Below, in pieces: positions 16,309-25,024 of a stretch of 64,000 nucleotides of DNA. The stretch's first letter is position 1; the number at the start of each line of letters is the position of its first letter. A program made the translations under genes and the position numbers. Source of the stretch: Casimicrobium huifangae. GTDB lineage: Bacteria; Pseudomonadota; Gammaproteobacteria; Burkholderiales; Casimicrobiaceae. The DNA lies in contig NZ_CP041352.1 in the NCBI RefSeq assembly GCF_009746125.1, positions 2,092,436-2,156,435 of the forward strand. Direction: 5' to 3'. Under the pieces are notes generated by a model that was not told where the DNA came from, made no database searches, and saw nothing but the letters and a program-made list of their open reading frames with translations.

Positions 16309-18600
16309 CTAGAACCCGATGCTGCGCGCGAACTTCACGTCCGGCTTCACCTTGTGTTCCTGCTCGAGCTGGGCAAGGAACTCTTCCGGGGTCATCGTTT
16401 CATCAAGCAGCGTGATTTGCCGTTTGACAGCGGCAAAGTCGCCCGGCGTCAGCAGTTGCAACTTGTTGAGCCGGTCGGCAAAGCCACCGGTCAGGTAGGC
16501 CGCGTTGCCGTCGAGCGCCTCGGTCACGAACATCTTCTCGCGCTGCTCACGGGTGAGCGGCTTGAACTGGATCTTGAACGTGAAGCGGCGCAGCGCCGCC
16601 TCGTCGATGCGGTCAAACAGGTTGGTCGTGCAGATGAACACGCCCTTGAAGCGCTCCATGCCCTGCAGCATTTCGTTGACTTCGGTCACCTCGTAGCTGC
16701 GCTGCGCGAGGGCGCGGTTCTGCAGGAAGCTGTCTGCCTCGTCAAGCAGCAGCACGGCTTTCTCCTGCTCGGCCTCCTTGAACATGGCGGCCATGTTCTG
16801 CTCGGTCTCGCCGACGTATTTGCTCATCAAGTCGCTGGCCTTCTTGATGATCAGCGGCTTCTCGATGGACTTCGCGATGTGCTCGCCGAGGGCAGTCTTG
16901 CCGGTGCCGGGCATGCCGAAGAAGCACAGCGTGCCGCTGCCCTTGTTTTTGAGCGCGTTGATGATCTTGTCGACCGGGTGCCGTGTCTCAATGTTCAACA
17001 GCGACAGATCGTAGGTAGTGACCAGCGGGCGAAACTGGCCGCGCTCGTTGTCGTCCTTGTGACCAAGCGCTTCGTCGCTGCGCTCAAGCTGCTTGAGCAG
17101 CAGCGCCTCCACGTCGTCCTCGACATGCCCGTGGGTGAGCTGCGCAAAGCGAGCGGCCGCGTGGATCTGTGCTGGCGTCAGCGTGCGCCGTGCCGCTAGT
17201 TTTTCGACGAACTCGGCACTGACATCAAGGCCCGAAAGGTGCTTGCGGGTGATGTTCGCACGCACATTCTGGGGCGGGTTCTTCAGTTCCAGATGAAACT
17301 GGAAGCGGCGGCGATACGCTGGATCGATCTGGTTGATCGAGTTCGAGATCCAGATCGTCGGCACCGGGTTTGATTCCAGTGTCTGGTTCACCCAGGCCTT
17401 GCCGTTGACGCTGCCGCGATGGTGCTCATCAGCGAGGAACATATTGAGCATCTCCGAAGGATTGCTTGGGAACACATCTTCCACTTCGTCGAACAGCAGC
17501 ACCGTGTTCTCGCGGCCCTTGAGAAATGACTGCGACACCTGCAGCGAGCGATAGCGCTCCTTGCCGGTGAGGCTCTGGCCTTCGCGGTCGAAGCATTCCA
17601 CCTCGTACAGCTCGGCACCAGCCAGCGCGGTAATCACCTTGGCAAATTCCGTCTTGCCGGTGCCGGGTGCACCGTAGATCAGCACATTGACGCCCTTCTC
17701 GCGACGCTGTGCTGCGCTCTTGAGCAGCGCCGCCAGATAACGCGCGTCAGCCTCGACGTGCGGGTAGTCCGACACCGACAGATCGGAGGCTTTTGAAGGC
17801 CGGGTGAAGGCGGCCATCATTGCGCCTTCCGATTCATAGGGCTCAAGCAGGATCGGCAGCAGCCGGTCCGACAGGCGCATCAGATCGCCAAGGTCGGTGA
17901 TGTTGTGTTCAGCGATCGGCGTATCGATCAGCGCCAGTGACTCCAGGCGACCGCCGGGTTTGAGGGCGACGGCGATGTCGTTGGGCGAGACCTTGGCGAC
18001 TTCGCCAAGCATGGCGTGTGCTTCTGCAGCGCTGGCCGCCTTGCAGTCAACCAGGATCGGGCGCAGGTCACGCGTGCACTTGGCCAGCGCCGCGCATTCG
18101 ATCAACGTGCGCTCGGCAGCGGTGAGCGAGAGCACGCGGGCGAGCATGCCGATGTTTTCGGTCAGCCTGACCGGTGTGTCACGTGTCTGCTTCGCCAGCG
18201 CAACGACGCTGCCCTGAAACAGGGCGAGGATGTCCTTGCCGTTCTGCTTGCAGAATTCGTCGAGATAGTAGAAAAGGGTGGTGTCGTCGTAGGTGCCATT
18301 CCACACCCCGTGCCGGGTGATGAACTCCTCTGGCGAGAGTTTGCCGACGCCAGCCCATGCGGGCATTTCGGCGCAGCGACCAACCAGAAACTTCTGCACC
18401 TTCTGCGCAATGGACACAGGCCACACCAGATGCCGGGCGGCGAGCGTCATGATGTCGTTGATGTCGCGCCGCAGGTTGAACTTCGGCCCGAGCGAGAGCA
18501 CGAGGCGCAGCGCGAACAGCGTGGACAGCCTGTCCACGGGCGCAGTCAGCGGCCCGTGCGGCGAGGCAATCATCACGTTGCTATCGAATTCGTCGGACAT
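16309..18600 (-). CDS. Two-module AAA+ ATPase
   Basis: 763 residues. An N-terminal helical domain (1-280) precedes two AAA+ modules. The first has Walker A GAPGTGKT (310-317), Walker B VLLFDE (about 367-372) and an RRRF arginine-finger region near 430. The second has Walker A GMPGTGKT (562-569), Walker B VLLLDE (617-622) and ALRRF. The second module has a Cdc48/spastin-like look (LMSKYVGETEQNM). Both ATP sites look intact. Such proteins remodel or unfold partner proteins; the client is unknown. It stands alone between convergent phoD-like and divergent Bug genes. Confidence 0.88.
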   Translation of the reverse strand: MSDEFDSNVMIASPHGPLTAPVDRLSTLFALRLVLSLGPKFNLRRDINDIMTLAARHLVWPVSIAQKVQKFLVGRCAEMPAWAGVGKLSPEEFITRHGVWNGTYDDTTLFYYLDEFCKQNGKDILALFQGSVVALAKQTRDTPVRLTENIGMLARVLSLTAAERTLIECAALAKCTRDLRPILVDCKAASAAEAHAMLGEVAKVSPNDIAVALKPGGRLESLALIDTPIAEHNITDLGDLMRLSDRLLPILLEPYESEGAMMAAFTRPSKASDLSVSDYPHVEADARYLAALLKSAAQRREKGVNVLIYGAPGTGKTEFAKVITALAGAELYEVECFDREGQSLTGKERYRSLQVSQSFLKGRENTVLLFDEVEDVFPSNPSEMLNMFLADEHHRGSVNGKAWVNQTLESNPVPTIWISNSINQIDPAYRRRFQFHLELKNPPQNVRANITRKHLSGLDVSAEFVEKLAARRTLTPAQIHAAARFAQLTHGHVEDDVEALLLKQLERSDEALGHKDDNERGQFRPLVTTYDLSLLNIETRHPVDKIINALKNKGSGTLCFFGMPGTGKTALGEHIAKSIEKPLIIKKASDLMSKYVGETEQNMAAMFKEAEQEKAVLLLDEADSFLQNRALAQRSYEVTEVNEMLQGMERFKGVFICTTNLFDRIDEAALRRFTFKIQFKPLTREQREKMFVTEALDGNAAYLTGGFADRLNKLQLLTPGDFAAVKRQITLLDETMTPEEFLAQLEQEHKVKPDVKFARSIGF

Positions 18601-18764
18601 GGCAACCCCTCACTCGAACACTGCACAGCTTGATATGAACACACCGCCAGCAAATGCCGGCGGCGGCCGGTCAACGGCGCCACTGTAACGCAGGTGCCAC
18701 GGAATCCGTGCACAGCACGGCTACAATCCGCGCGGTTTAACGTCGGCTTGCCCGTTTCCTGTTC

Positions 18765-19721
18765 ATGCGCTCTCTTCTTGCTGCCCTGCTTGTCGCATCC
18801 TTGGCCAACGCGGCTTTCGCCGACTATCCCGATCGCCCGATCAAGCTGATTGTTCCCTTCGCCGCCGGCGCAGGCACCGACGCAGTGGCGCGTTTCACCG
18901 CACAAAAGCTCGAGGAGCAACTCAAGCAGCCGGTGGTGGTGGAGAACCGCGTTGGGGCCAGCGGGGCGATCGGCACGCTGGCGGTGGCGTTGGCGCCTGC
19001 GGACGGCTATACGTTGCTGTTCGTCGCCTCGCCATTCACCACCGTTGCCGCGGCTACGCCGCTCACTGCAAACTATGATCCGGTCAGGCAGTTCGCGCCG
19101 ATCGCGCTGATCGCCGCCGGCCCGCTGGTGTGGATTGCCAACGCCCAGGCGCCGTTTGGGTCGATGCGGGAAATGATTGCCTATGCCCGGGCGAACCCCG
19201 GCAAGCTGGCTTATGGCAGCGCCGGTGCAGGAGGTGTCAACCACCTCGCGCTCGAGTTGTTCAAGAACAGAACGGGAACTGACATCCTGCACGTGCCGTA
19301 CAAGGGCATCGCGCCGGCAACGACTGATTTGCTGGGCGGCTCGATCATGACGCTCACTGGCACCATTCCGGCGGTGCTGCCTCACCTTAAATCGGGCAAG
19401 GCTCGCGCGCTGGCGGTGACTGGTGACAAGCGCTCGCCGCTGCTGCCCGACGTACCGACGATGAAGGAAACGGGCGCCAACGGCACCGAGGTCTACAACT
19501 ACTGGGGGATCGTGGCGCCGGCCGGAACGCCTGCGGCCATCGTGCAGCGTCTGAACGGTGAAGTGCAGAAGTTCCTGGCCCAGAAGGACGTGCAGGAGCG
19601 GCTCGCATCCGATGGCGTTGATCTCACGCCCGGTGGACCGGAGCGGCTGGCGGCATTCATTGCCAACGACTACAACGGCTGGAAGCGGCTGGTGGTAGAT
19701 GCCAGACTGAAGCTCGAATAG
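18765..19721 (+). CDS. Bug-family (TctC-type) periplasmic solute-binding protein
   Basis: 318 residues with a signal peptide ending at AFA and the family opening YPDRPIKLIVPFAAG. Further marks are AGTDAVARF, VENRVGASG, YGSAGAGGVNHLALELF and HVPYKGIAPATTDLLGG. These proteins bind carboxylates or aromatic acids for tripartite tricarboxylate transporters or act as orphan sensors, and are greatly expanded in Burkholderiales. No TctA/TctB partner is adjacent, so it is an orphan. Ten bases after its stop lies the 270-bp inverted-repeat element. Confidence 0.93.
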   Translation: MRSLLAALLVASLANAAFADYPDRPIKLIVPFAAGAGTDAVARFTAQKLEEQLKQPVVVENRVGASGAIGTLAVALAPADGYTLLFVASPFTTVAAATPLTANYDPVRQFAPIALIAAGPLVWIANAQAPFGSMREMIAYARANPGKLAYGSAGAGGVNHLALELFKNRTGTDILHVPYKGIAPATTDLLGGSIMTLTGTIPAVLPHLKSGKARALAVTGDKRSPLLPDVPTMKETGANGTEVYNYWGIVAPAGTPAAIVQRLNGEVQKFLAQKDVQERLASDGVDLTPGGPERLAAFIANDYNGWKRLVVDARLKLE

Positions 19722-19730
19722 CGTTCGGAC

Positions 19731-20000
19731 TAGGGCCTGTTCACCCTATTTTCGCGAGATGCGTTGTCACGAGACGGCGATGGATGCAAGGAGCACTGCG
19801 CCGGCCGTGGTGGTTCCACGGCCAAGCAGGGCGACGCGGCAGACGCGCCGTCTCGTGGCAACCCTGCGGGGCGTGACGTATTTTCGCGCCCGGTGTTGTT
19901 GCGAAGTCCTTGTGGTGCCGGCACCACGGCGGCCTTCGTGCCTAACCGTGCATCGAAAATACGACCGCCGCACTCGCGAAAATAGGGTGAACAGGCCCTA
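19731..20000. mobile_element. 270-bp MITE-like element with 28-bp perfect terminal inverted repeats
   Basis: The first 28 bases (19731-19758, starting TAGGGCCTGTTC) are an exact reverse complement of the last 28 (19973-20000). The outermost TA on each side may be a TA target duplication, leaving 26-bp repeats. The interior holds two further fold-back units. In the first, 17-base arms starting GTTGTCACGAG pair with arms ending CTCGTGGCAAC (one mismatch) around a GGCCGTGG/CCACGGCC hairpin. In the second, CGTATTTTCG pairs with CGAAAATACG around the palindrome GTGGTGCCGGCACCAC. No transposase or credible gene is inside. Its right end runs into the exonuclease/GIY-YIG gene. Confidence 0.85.
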
Positions 20001-21384
20001 GCGGACGAATGGTGTGCCCGGCCTTGCCAATCGTGCGCCGCAGCAGCCGGAAGACATCGCCATCGAAGGGCAGGCGCACGCCGCCCGACATTGCGCACCA
20101 GCGGTCAAAAGCCAGCAGGTCGGTGCGGTCGTTGGCAACGTCGCGTTCCTCCAGCACAACGTCAGCCTCGTAAGGCCACACCGGAAAACGCATCGGCTCC
20201 AGCGCTGCAAGCAGCCGTTCCGAATAACGGGTGCCGCTCTCGACGCCTTCGCAAACACCGTGGCAGCGTCCTACCTGCCGCGCGAAGCAGGGCTCGCCCA
20301 CCGTACGTGGGCGGGAAAAACCCAGCTGGTGGTCACACAGGCGGTGTTCGCGAGCGGCGTACATCAGCCATTTCTTCGCTGAGCTACGATCACCGAAGGG
20401 GCCGAACAAGTCGCCGTTTGCCGTATCCATCGCTGCAGCGGGCAGCCATTCCAGTCGTGGTGCGTCGCTACCGCCGACAAGCGTGAAGAATCCCTGTTTC
20501 TCGCGCCGTCGAAGTGCCACGTTGTGCAGTGGCATGCGTTCCTTGATGAGTTGACCTTCCAGCAGCAGCGCGCCAAATTCACCGGCAGTCGGAATCCATT
20601 CGATGCGCCGCATCTCCTGCGATAGCCGTACGTCGTTCGGCGTCATGTGGTCGCTGGAGAAGTGGGCCCGGATCCGTTCACGGAGATGTTTTGCTTTGCC
20701 AATGTAGATCGGCATGTCGTTGATGCCGTAGAAGAGGTAGACACCCGGCGAGTCGGGAATGTCCTGCAGCGCGTCTGCGGGCAGGTTGGCTGGCAACGAC
20801 GGTGTGCGCAGCAAGGCCCGCACTGCAGCGGCGACCGTGCAGGCGGACAACTCGTCTGCTGCGTCTTGCACAAACGCTGCGGTGGCTTCGGTATCGCCCA
20901 TCGCCCGGTGGCGATCAAAACCATCGAGGTGGTGGCGGGTGATGATGGCGTCGAGCCCATGACCGGTCGCGTTTGGGTAGAGCCGGCGCGACAGGCGGAC
21001 GGTGCAAAGCACATCGGCGGTGAAGGCTTCCTGCTGGCGACGGAACTCGTTCTTGATGAAGCCGTAGTCGAAGCGCGCGTTGTGTGCAACGAAAACCGCG
21101 CCTTCGAGCATCCGTCTCACGTCATCGCGCACAGCGAAAAAATCAGGCGCATCGCGCACCATGGCGTTGGTGATACCGGTCAGTGCCTGGATCTCGGTCG
21201 GGATCGGTATGCCCGGATTGATCAGCGATTGCCAGCGCGTCTGCTCACCATTGGCATGGAAGCGGATGATGGCGATCTCGGTAACCCGATCCTCCAGCGG
21301 GCGAGCGCCAGTCGTCTCAACGTCAATGAACGCAAAGTCGCCGAGTGAGGTCAGGGCTGGCGGCAGATGCAACGGCACTCGCAT
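19942..21384 (-). CDS. DEDDh exonuclease fused to GIY-YIG endonuclease (Cho/UvrC-like)
   Basis: The N-terminal third is a DnaQ-type 3'-5' exonuclease: FIDVETTG, VAHNARFDYGF, HRAMGDTEAT (DEDDh set). From about residue 210 follows a UvrC-like GIY-YIG domain: PGVYLFYGINDMPIYIGKAK. A Cys-rich stretch (CFARQVGRCHGVC) lies further on, as in Cho-type nucleases. It is probably a repair nuclease acting like the excision nuclease Cho. The last 20 or so residues (from RPLGPVH) are encoded by the 270-bp inverted-repeat element, so the original C-terminus has been replaced or extended by that insertion. The functional domains lie upstream of the junction. Confidence 0.9.
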   Translation of the reverse strand: MRVPLHLPPALTSLGDFAFIDVETTGARPLEDRVTEIAIIRFHANGEQTRWQSLINPGIPIPTEIQALTGITNAMVRDAPDFFAVRDDVRRMLEGAVFVAHNARFDYGFIKNEFRRQQEAFTADVLCTVRLSRRLYPNATGHGLDAIITRHHLDGFDRHRAMGDTEATAAFVQDAADELSACTVAAAVRALLRTPSLPANLPADALQDIPDSPGVYLFYGINDMPIYIGKAKHLRERIRAHFSSDHMTPNDVRLSQEMRRIEWIPTAGEFGALLLEGQLIKERMPLHNVALRRREKQGFFTLVGGSDAPRLEWLPAAAMDTANGDLFGPFGDRSSAKKWLMYAAREHRLCDHQLGFSRPRTVGEPCFARQVGRCHGVCEGVESGTRYSERLLAALEPMRFPVWPYEADVVLEERDVANDRTDLLAFDRWCAMSGGVRLPFDGDVFRLLRRTIGKAGHTIRPLGPVHPIFASAAVVFSMHG

Positions 21385-21395
21385 TGCAGCGAAAT

Positions 21396-22337
21396 TCAGG
21401 GGCGTGGCACCAAAGCCAGCGCGAGCGTCAGGCTGGCAATCGCAGCGAGACTGGAGACCGCAGTGGCCGCTGTGATGGTGTTTTCCTCCGTGCGGTAACG
21501 CTGCGCGAACATGAACACGTTATTGCCAATCGGCAGCGACGCGCAGGTGACAGCGACTGCCATCGCGAGCGGCGGCAGGCCGACTGCCCAACTGACCAGT
21601 GCGACGATAGCCGGATGCGCAAAATTTTTCAGCACGGATAGCGTGAAGGCATCGCGCAGGTGCTCGGCCAGCCGCATGGTGGAAAGCTGCGCACCCATCA
21701 GCACCAGCATGATGGGGCCGGCGGCTGAAGCGAGGAAACCCAGCGGCTGGTCGATCCAGCCGGGCAGGGGCAAAGCCGCTGCGCTCCACAGCAGGCCGGC
21801 CACAATGGGCAGGATGACGGGATGCAGCACTGCGGATTTGATCACCGGGCCGATGGTCTGGCTGAGAGGCGGCGCATCATCGCCAGCATGCGCCTGTGAC
21901 AGCTCCAGCCAGATGGTGCCCACGGTCAGCAGTACCAGCGTGTGCATGGCGATGATCGACAGATGCATCTTGAGGCCGTCATCGCCGAACGCCAGCTTGA
22001 TGATTGGAATGCCAAGCTGCACGGTGTTGGAGAAGACGGCGCCCAGCGCGAAGACGATTGCGGCCGGCGTGGCTGCCGACTTGCGCAGCTTGAGAAACAG
22101 CGCCACGGCAAAAAACCACAACAGGGATGCGCCGTAGTAGGTGGCCAGCAGTTTTGCATCGGACCCGCCAAAGCTGGCAGTCGCCATGGAGCGGAACAGC
22201 AGACAGGGCAGAAACAGGAAGTAGACGAGATCGGACAGTGCCTTGACGCCAGCCGCATCAAGCACTCGCTTGCCCGCCACATAACCGGCGATGACGATGA
22301 TCGCGGCCGGCAGGATGACCGAGATGATGGCGAGCAT
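21396..22337 (-). CDS. AEC family (auxin efflux carrier-type) transporter
   Basis: A 313-residue inner-membrane carrier with about ten helices. Typical segments are ILPAAIIVIAGYVAGK at the start, ALSDLVYFLFLPCLLFRSM, the internal FALGAVFSNTVQLGIPI crossover-type motif (N-x-x-x-x-G-x-P) and VTCASLPIGNNVFMFAQRY in the second half. The frame is open upstream to 22676, but that part overlaps the CorC gene and is not protein-like; ATG 22337 is the start. Probably exports an organic acid or similar solute. Confidence 0.9.
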   Translation of the reverse strand: MLAIISVILPAAIIVIAGYVAGKRVLDAAGVKALSDLVYFLFLPCLLFRSMATASFGGSDAKLLATYYGASLLWFFAVALFLKLRKSAATPAAIVFALGAVFSNTVQLGIPIIKLAFGDDGLKMHLSIIAMHTLVLLTVGTIWLELSQAHAGDDAPPLSQTIGPVIKSAVLHPVILPIVAGLLWSAAALPLPGWIDQPLGFLASAAGPIMLVLMGAQLSTMRLAEHLRDAFTLSVLKNFAHPAIVALVSWAVGLPPLAMAVAVTCASLPIGNNVFMFAQRYRTEENTITAATAVSSLAAIASLTLALALVPRP

Positions 22338-22359
22338 GAGACCGCGTGCTCCGGGTGGT

Positions 22360-23688
22360 TCAGACGCCGGTGTCGTCGCGTGGCGGAGTGACCAGCAGCT
22401 TGTCGACGCGCTTGCCGTCCATGTCCAGCACCTCCAGGCGATAGCCGCCGTGGTTTGTGACATCCGCAACGGCGGCAATGCGGCCCAGTTCGGCCATGAC
22501 GAAGCCGCCAAGGGTGCGGTAGTCGCCGCTGCTCTCGCCGGCGAAGGCGGGGGCCTCGGTGAACAGCTCGCGGAAGCGCTCCAGCGACATTGAGCCTTCG
22601 ACCAGCCAGGTGCCGTCCGTCCGTCGCACAGCATCAGAGTCCGCCGCTTCATCCTCGTCGCCGAGGTCGCCGACAATCGCTTCCAGCACGTCAGTGAGCG
22701 TGATCAGGCCGAGCACCTCGCCGTGTTCGTCCACCACAAAAGCCAGCGATTCGCGCGTGCGCTTGAAGGTTTCCAGCGCTTCCAGCACCGAGACCGTCTC
22801 GGGAATGAATACCGCATCCTTGCGCACCCGCTCCGGCATCAGCTTGCCGCTTTTCAGATAGTGCGCCAGCAGGTCACCAGAGTCGATGACACCGACAACA
22901 TTGGACACGTCGCCACGCACCACCGGATACCGCGTGTAGTCGCTTTGCTTGAGCAGTTCCAATGTGACAGCGGGATCGACCTCGGTGTCGATCACCGTCA
23001 GGTCGGCGCGCGGCGTCATGATGTGGCCAACCGTGTGGTCATCAAGATTGAACACCCGTGACACGATGTGCGACTCGTGCGCCTCAAACACGCCGGCGCT
23101 TGCACCCTGCCGCATCAGCCCCTTGATCTCCTCCTCGGTCACCGGAGGTTCGTCTGCCTTGTGTCGCCCCAACGGGCGCACCAGCGCATCAGTGGTCACG
23201 GCAAGCAGGCGCACCAGCGGTTTTGCCGCCAGCGACAGCCACAGCATGGGGCGAGCGCTCCAGCGGGCAATGATCTCCGGGAACAACAATCCGATGCGCT
23301 TGGGCACCAGCTCGCCGAAAATCAGTGACAGCATGCCGATAATCGCCACGACGATCACTGTCGAGGCCTGTTTGGCGTAGGGCACCGCCCATGTCCATTG
23401 CGTCAGCCAGTGCTCCAGCGGTTCGGTGAATGCGCTTTCGCCAAATGCGCCCTGTGCCAACGTAATTAGCGTAATGCCGGTCTGTACCGTAGATAGCAAA
23501 CGCGTCGGCTCGCCCGCCAGCGTCACGGCGGCAATGGCGCCGCGGTCACCCTGGGCGGCGGCCTGTTCGAGGCGAATTCTTTTTGCTGATACCAGAGCGA
23601 TTTCGCTCATGGCGAAGAGCGCATTCAGCAGAATGAGCCCGAGAATGATGAAGACGTCCAATGCAGGCGTAGGGGAGGGCGCGCGCAA
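22360..23688 (-). CDS. Hemolysin/CorC family membrane protein (CNNM-CBS-CorC)
   Basis: 442 residues. A DUF21/CNNM transmembrane domain (about 10-190, NALFAMSEIALVSAKR, GELVPKRIGLLFPE) is followed by a paired CBS domain (about 210-335, HIMTPRADL, YTRYPVVRG, VVDEHGEVLGLITLTDVLEAIVG) and a C-terminal CorC_HlyC transporter-associated domain. The family is linked to magnesium or cobalt efflux. The start is TTG at 23688, or another TTG nine codons later (23661); there is no ATG near. It lies 22 bases upstream of the AEC carrier gene. Confidence 0.9.
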   Translation of the reverse strand: MRAPSPTPALDVFIILGLILLNALFAMSEIALVSAKRIRLEQAAAQGDRGAIAAVTLAGEPTRLLSTVQTGITLITLAQGAFGESAFTEPLEHWLTQWTWAVPYAKQASTVIVVAIIGMLSLIFGELVPKRIGLLFPEIIARWSARPMLWLSLAAKPLVRLLAVTTDALVRPLGRHKADEPPVTEEEIKGLMRQGASAGVFEAHESHIVSRVFNLDDHTVGHIMTPRADLTVIDTEVDPAVTLELLKQSDYTRYPVVRGDVSNVVGVIDSGDLLAHYLKSGKLMPERVRKDAVFIPETVSVLEALETFKRTRESLAFVVDEHGEVLGLITLTDVLEAIVGDLGDEDEAADSDAVRRTDGTWLVEGSMSLERFRELFTEAPAFAGESSGDYRTLGGFVMAELGRIAAVADVTNHGGYRLEVLDMDGKRVDKLLVTPPRDDTGV

Positions 23689-23781
23689 GCGGCGCAGCAG
23701 ACGCTACTATACCCGACGATTCTGTCATTCACGTTGACGGTGCCGTTGCACGATCATGCGACGGGCGCCCGCTTCCGCACC

Positions 23782-24954
23782 ATGTCTGCACCCGTTCTGC
23801 AAAGCAAGCTCCCGAAGGTGGGAACCACCGTCTTTTCGGTGATGTCGGCGCTGGCCGTCAAGCACGAAGCAATTAACCTCGGTCAGGGGTTTCCTGACTT
23901 TGATTGCGATCCGAGACTGGTCGAGGCGGTTGCCGACGCGATGCGCAGCGGCCACAATCAGTACCCGTTGATGCCGGGCGTGCCACTGCTGCGCGAGCGG
24001 GTCGCTGCCAAGGTGGAGGCGATGCATGGCGTTCGCTACGACCCGGCCAGCGAGATCACCATCACCGCCGGTGCCACGCAGGGCATCCTGTCGTGCATTC
24101 TGGCCGTTGCGCGACCGGGCGACGAGGTGATTGTGCTGGAGCCGTGCTACGACAGCTACAGCCCGAACATTGAACTGGCCGGTGCGCGGGCGGTACCGAT
24201 CCCGCTGCGGCGAGGAACTTTTGATCCCGACTTTGATGCCATTGCTGCAGCGGTCGGGCCGGCGACCCGAGCCATCATTGTCAATTCGCCGCACAACCCC
24301 TCCGGACGGACGTGGAGTGCGGCGGACTGGCAGCGCCTCTCGGACATCATTGGCCACCGCGATATCTGGGTCATCAGCGATGAGGTCTATGAGCACATGG
24401 TATTCGACGGCGTGCCCCACATCAGTGCGGCGCGGCATCCGATGCTGCGCGAGCGTACCTTCGTCGTGTCCTCGTTCGGCAAGACATTTCACGTCACTGG
24501 CTGGAAAATTGGTACGGTCTGTGCGCCAGCGCCCTTGACAGCGGAATTCTGCAAGGTCCACCAGTACACCGTGTTCACGGCCAACAGCCCCATGCAGCAT
24601 GGCATTGCGGCCTACCTCTCGGACCCGAGACCTTATGTCGAATTGCCAGCCTTCTATCAGGCCAAGCGTGACAGTTTCGCCGCCGGTCTGGCGCAGACGC
24701 CGCTGCGTGCGCTCGCCTGCGAGGGCAGTTACTTCCAGTGCGCGAGTTATGCCGACATTTCTGAGCTGCGCGATTTCAGCGAACGCGACTGTTGCGAGTG
24801 GATGACGCGTGAAATTGGCGTGACACCGATTCCGGTATCGGCGTTCTACTCCACGCCGACTGAACAGCAGGTGATCCGCTTTTGCTTCGCCAAGCGCGAT
24901 TCAACACTGGACGCTGCGCTGGCGCGCCTGCTGCGATTGGCGCCGCCGCGCTGA
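23782..24954 (+). CDS. PLP-dependent aminotransferase, methionine aminotransferase-like (YbdL type)
   Basis: A class I/II fold-type I aminotransferase of 390 residues. Visible are NLGQGFPDFDCDP, NQYPLMPGVPLLRERVAAK, GATQGILS, NSPHNPSGRTW, SDEVYEHMVFDG and the PLP-lysine segment SSFGKTFHVTGWK. The Gln-rather-than-aromatic context and the GFPDF opening fit the YbdL/KAT group, which transfers amino groups from methionine and aromatic amino acids. The frame is open from TTG 23734, but ATG 23782 begins at the usual place (VLQSKLPKVGTTVF). Confidence 0.9.
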   Translation: MSAPVLQSKLPKVGTTVFSVMSALAVKHEAINLGQGFPDFDCDPRLVEAVADAMRSGHNQYPLMPGVPLLRERVAAKVEAMHGVRYDPASEITITAGATQGILSCILAVARPGDEVIVLEPCYDSYSPNIELAGARAVPIPLRRGTFDPDFDAIAAAVGPATRAIIVNSPHNPSGRTWSAADWQRLSDIIGHRDIWVISDEVYEHMVFDGVPHISAARHPMLRERTFVVSSFGKTFHVTGWKIGTVCAPAPLTAEFCKVHQYTVFTANSPMQHGIAAYLSDPRPYVELPAFYQAKRDSFAAGLAQTPLRALACEGSYFQCASYADISELRDFSERDCCEWMTREIGVTPIPVSAFYSTPTEQQVIRFCFAKRDSTLDAALARLLRLAPPR

Positions 24955-25024
24955 CCCGCACTCGGCGCCGGGCCGCGAGCGGCTACACTTTCACCTTTCG
25001 GTTGCCGATAAATTCGTCCACAAA

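Noticed and set aside
19759-20001. Several overlapping frames of 60-120 codons inside the 270-bp element
   Set aside because: They are by-products of the inverted repeats: present on both strands with Arg/Cys-rich composition and no ribosome sites.
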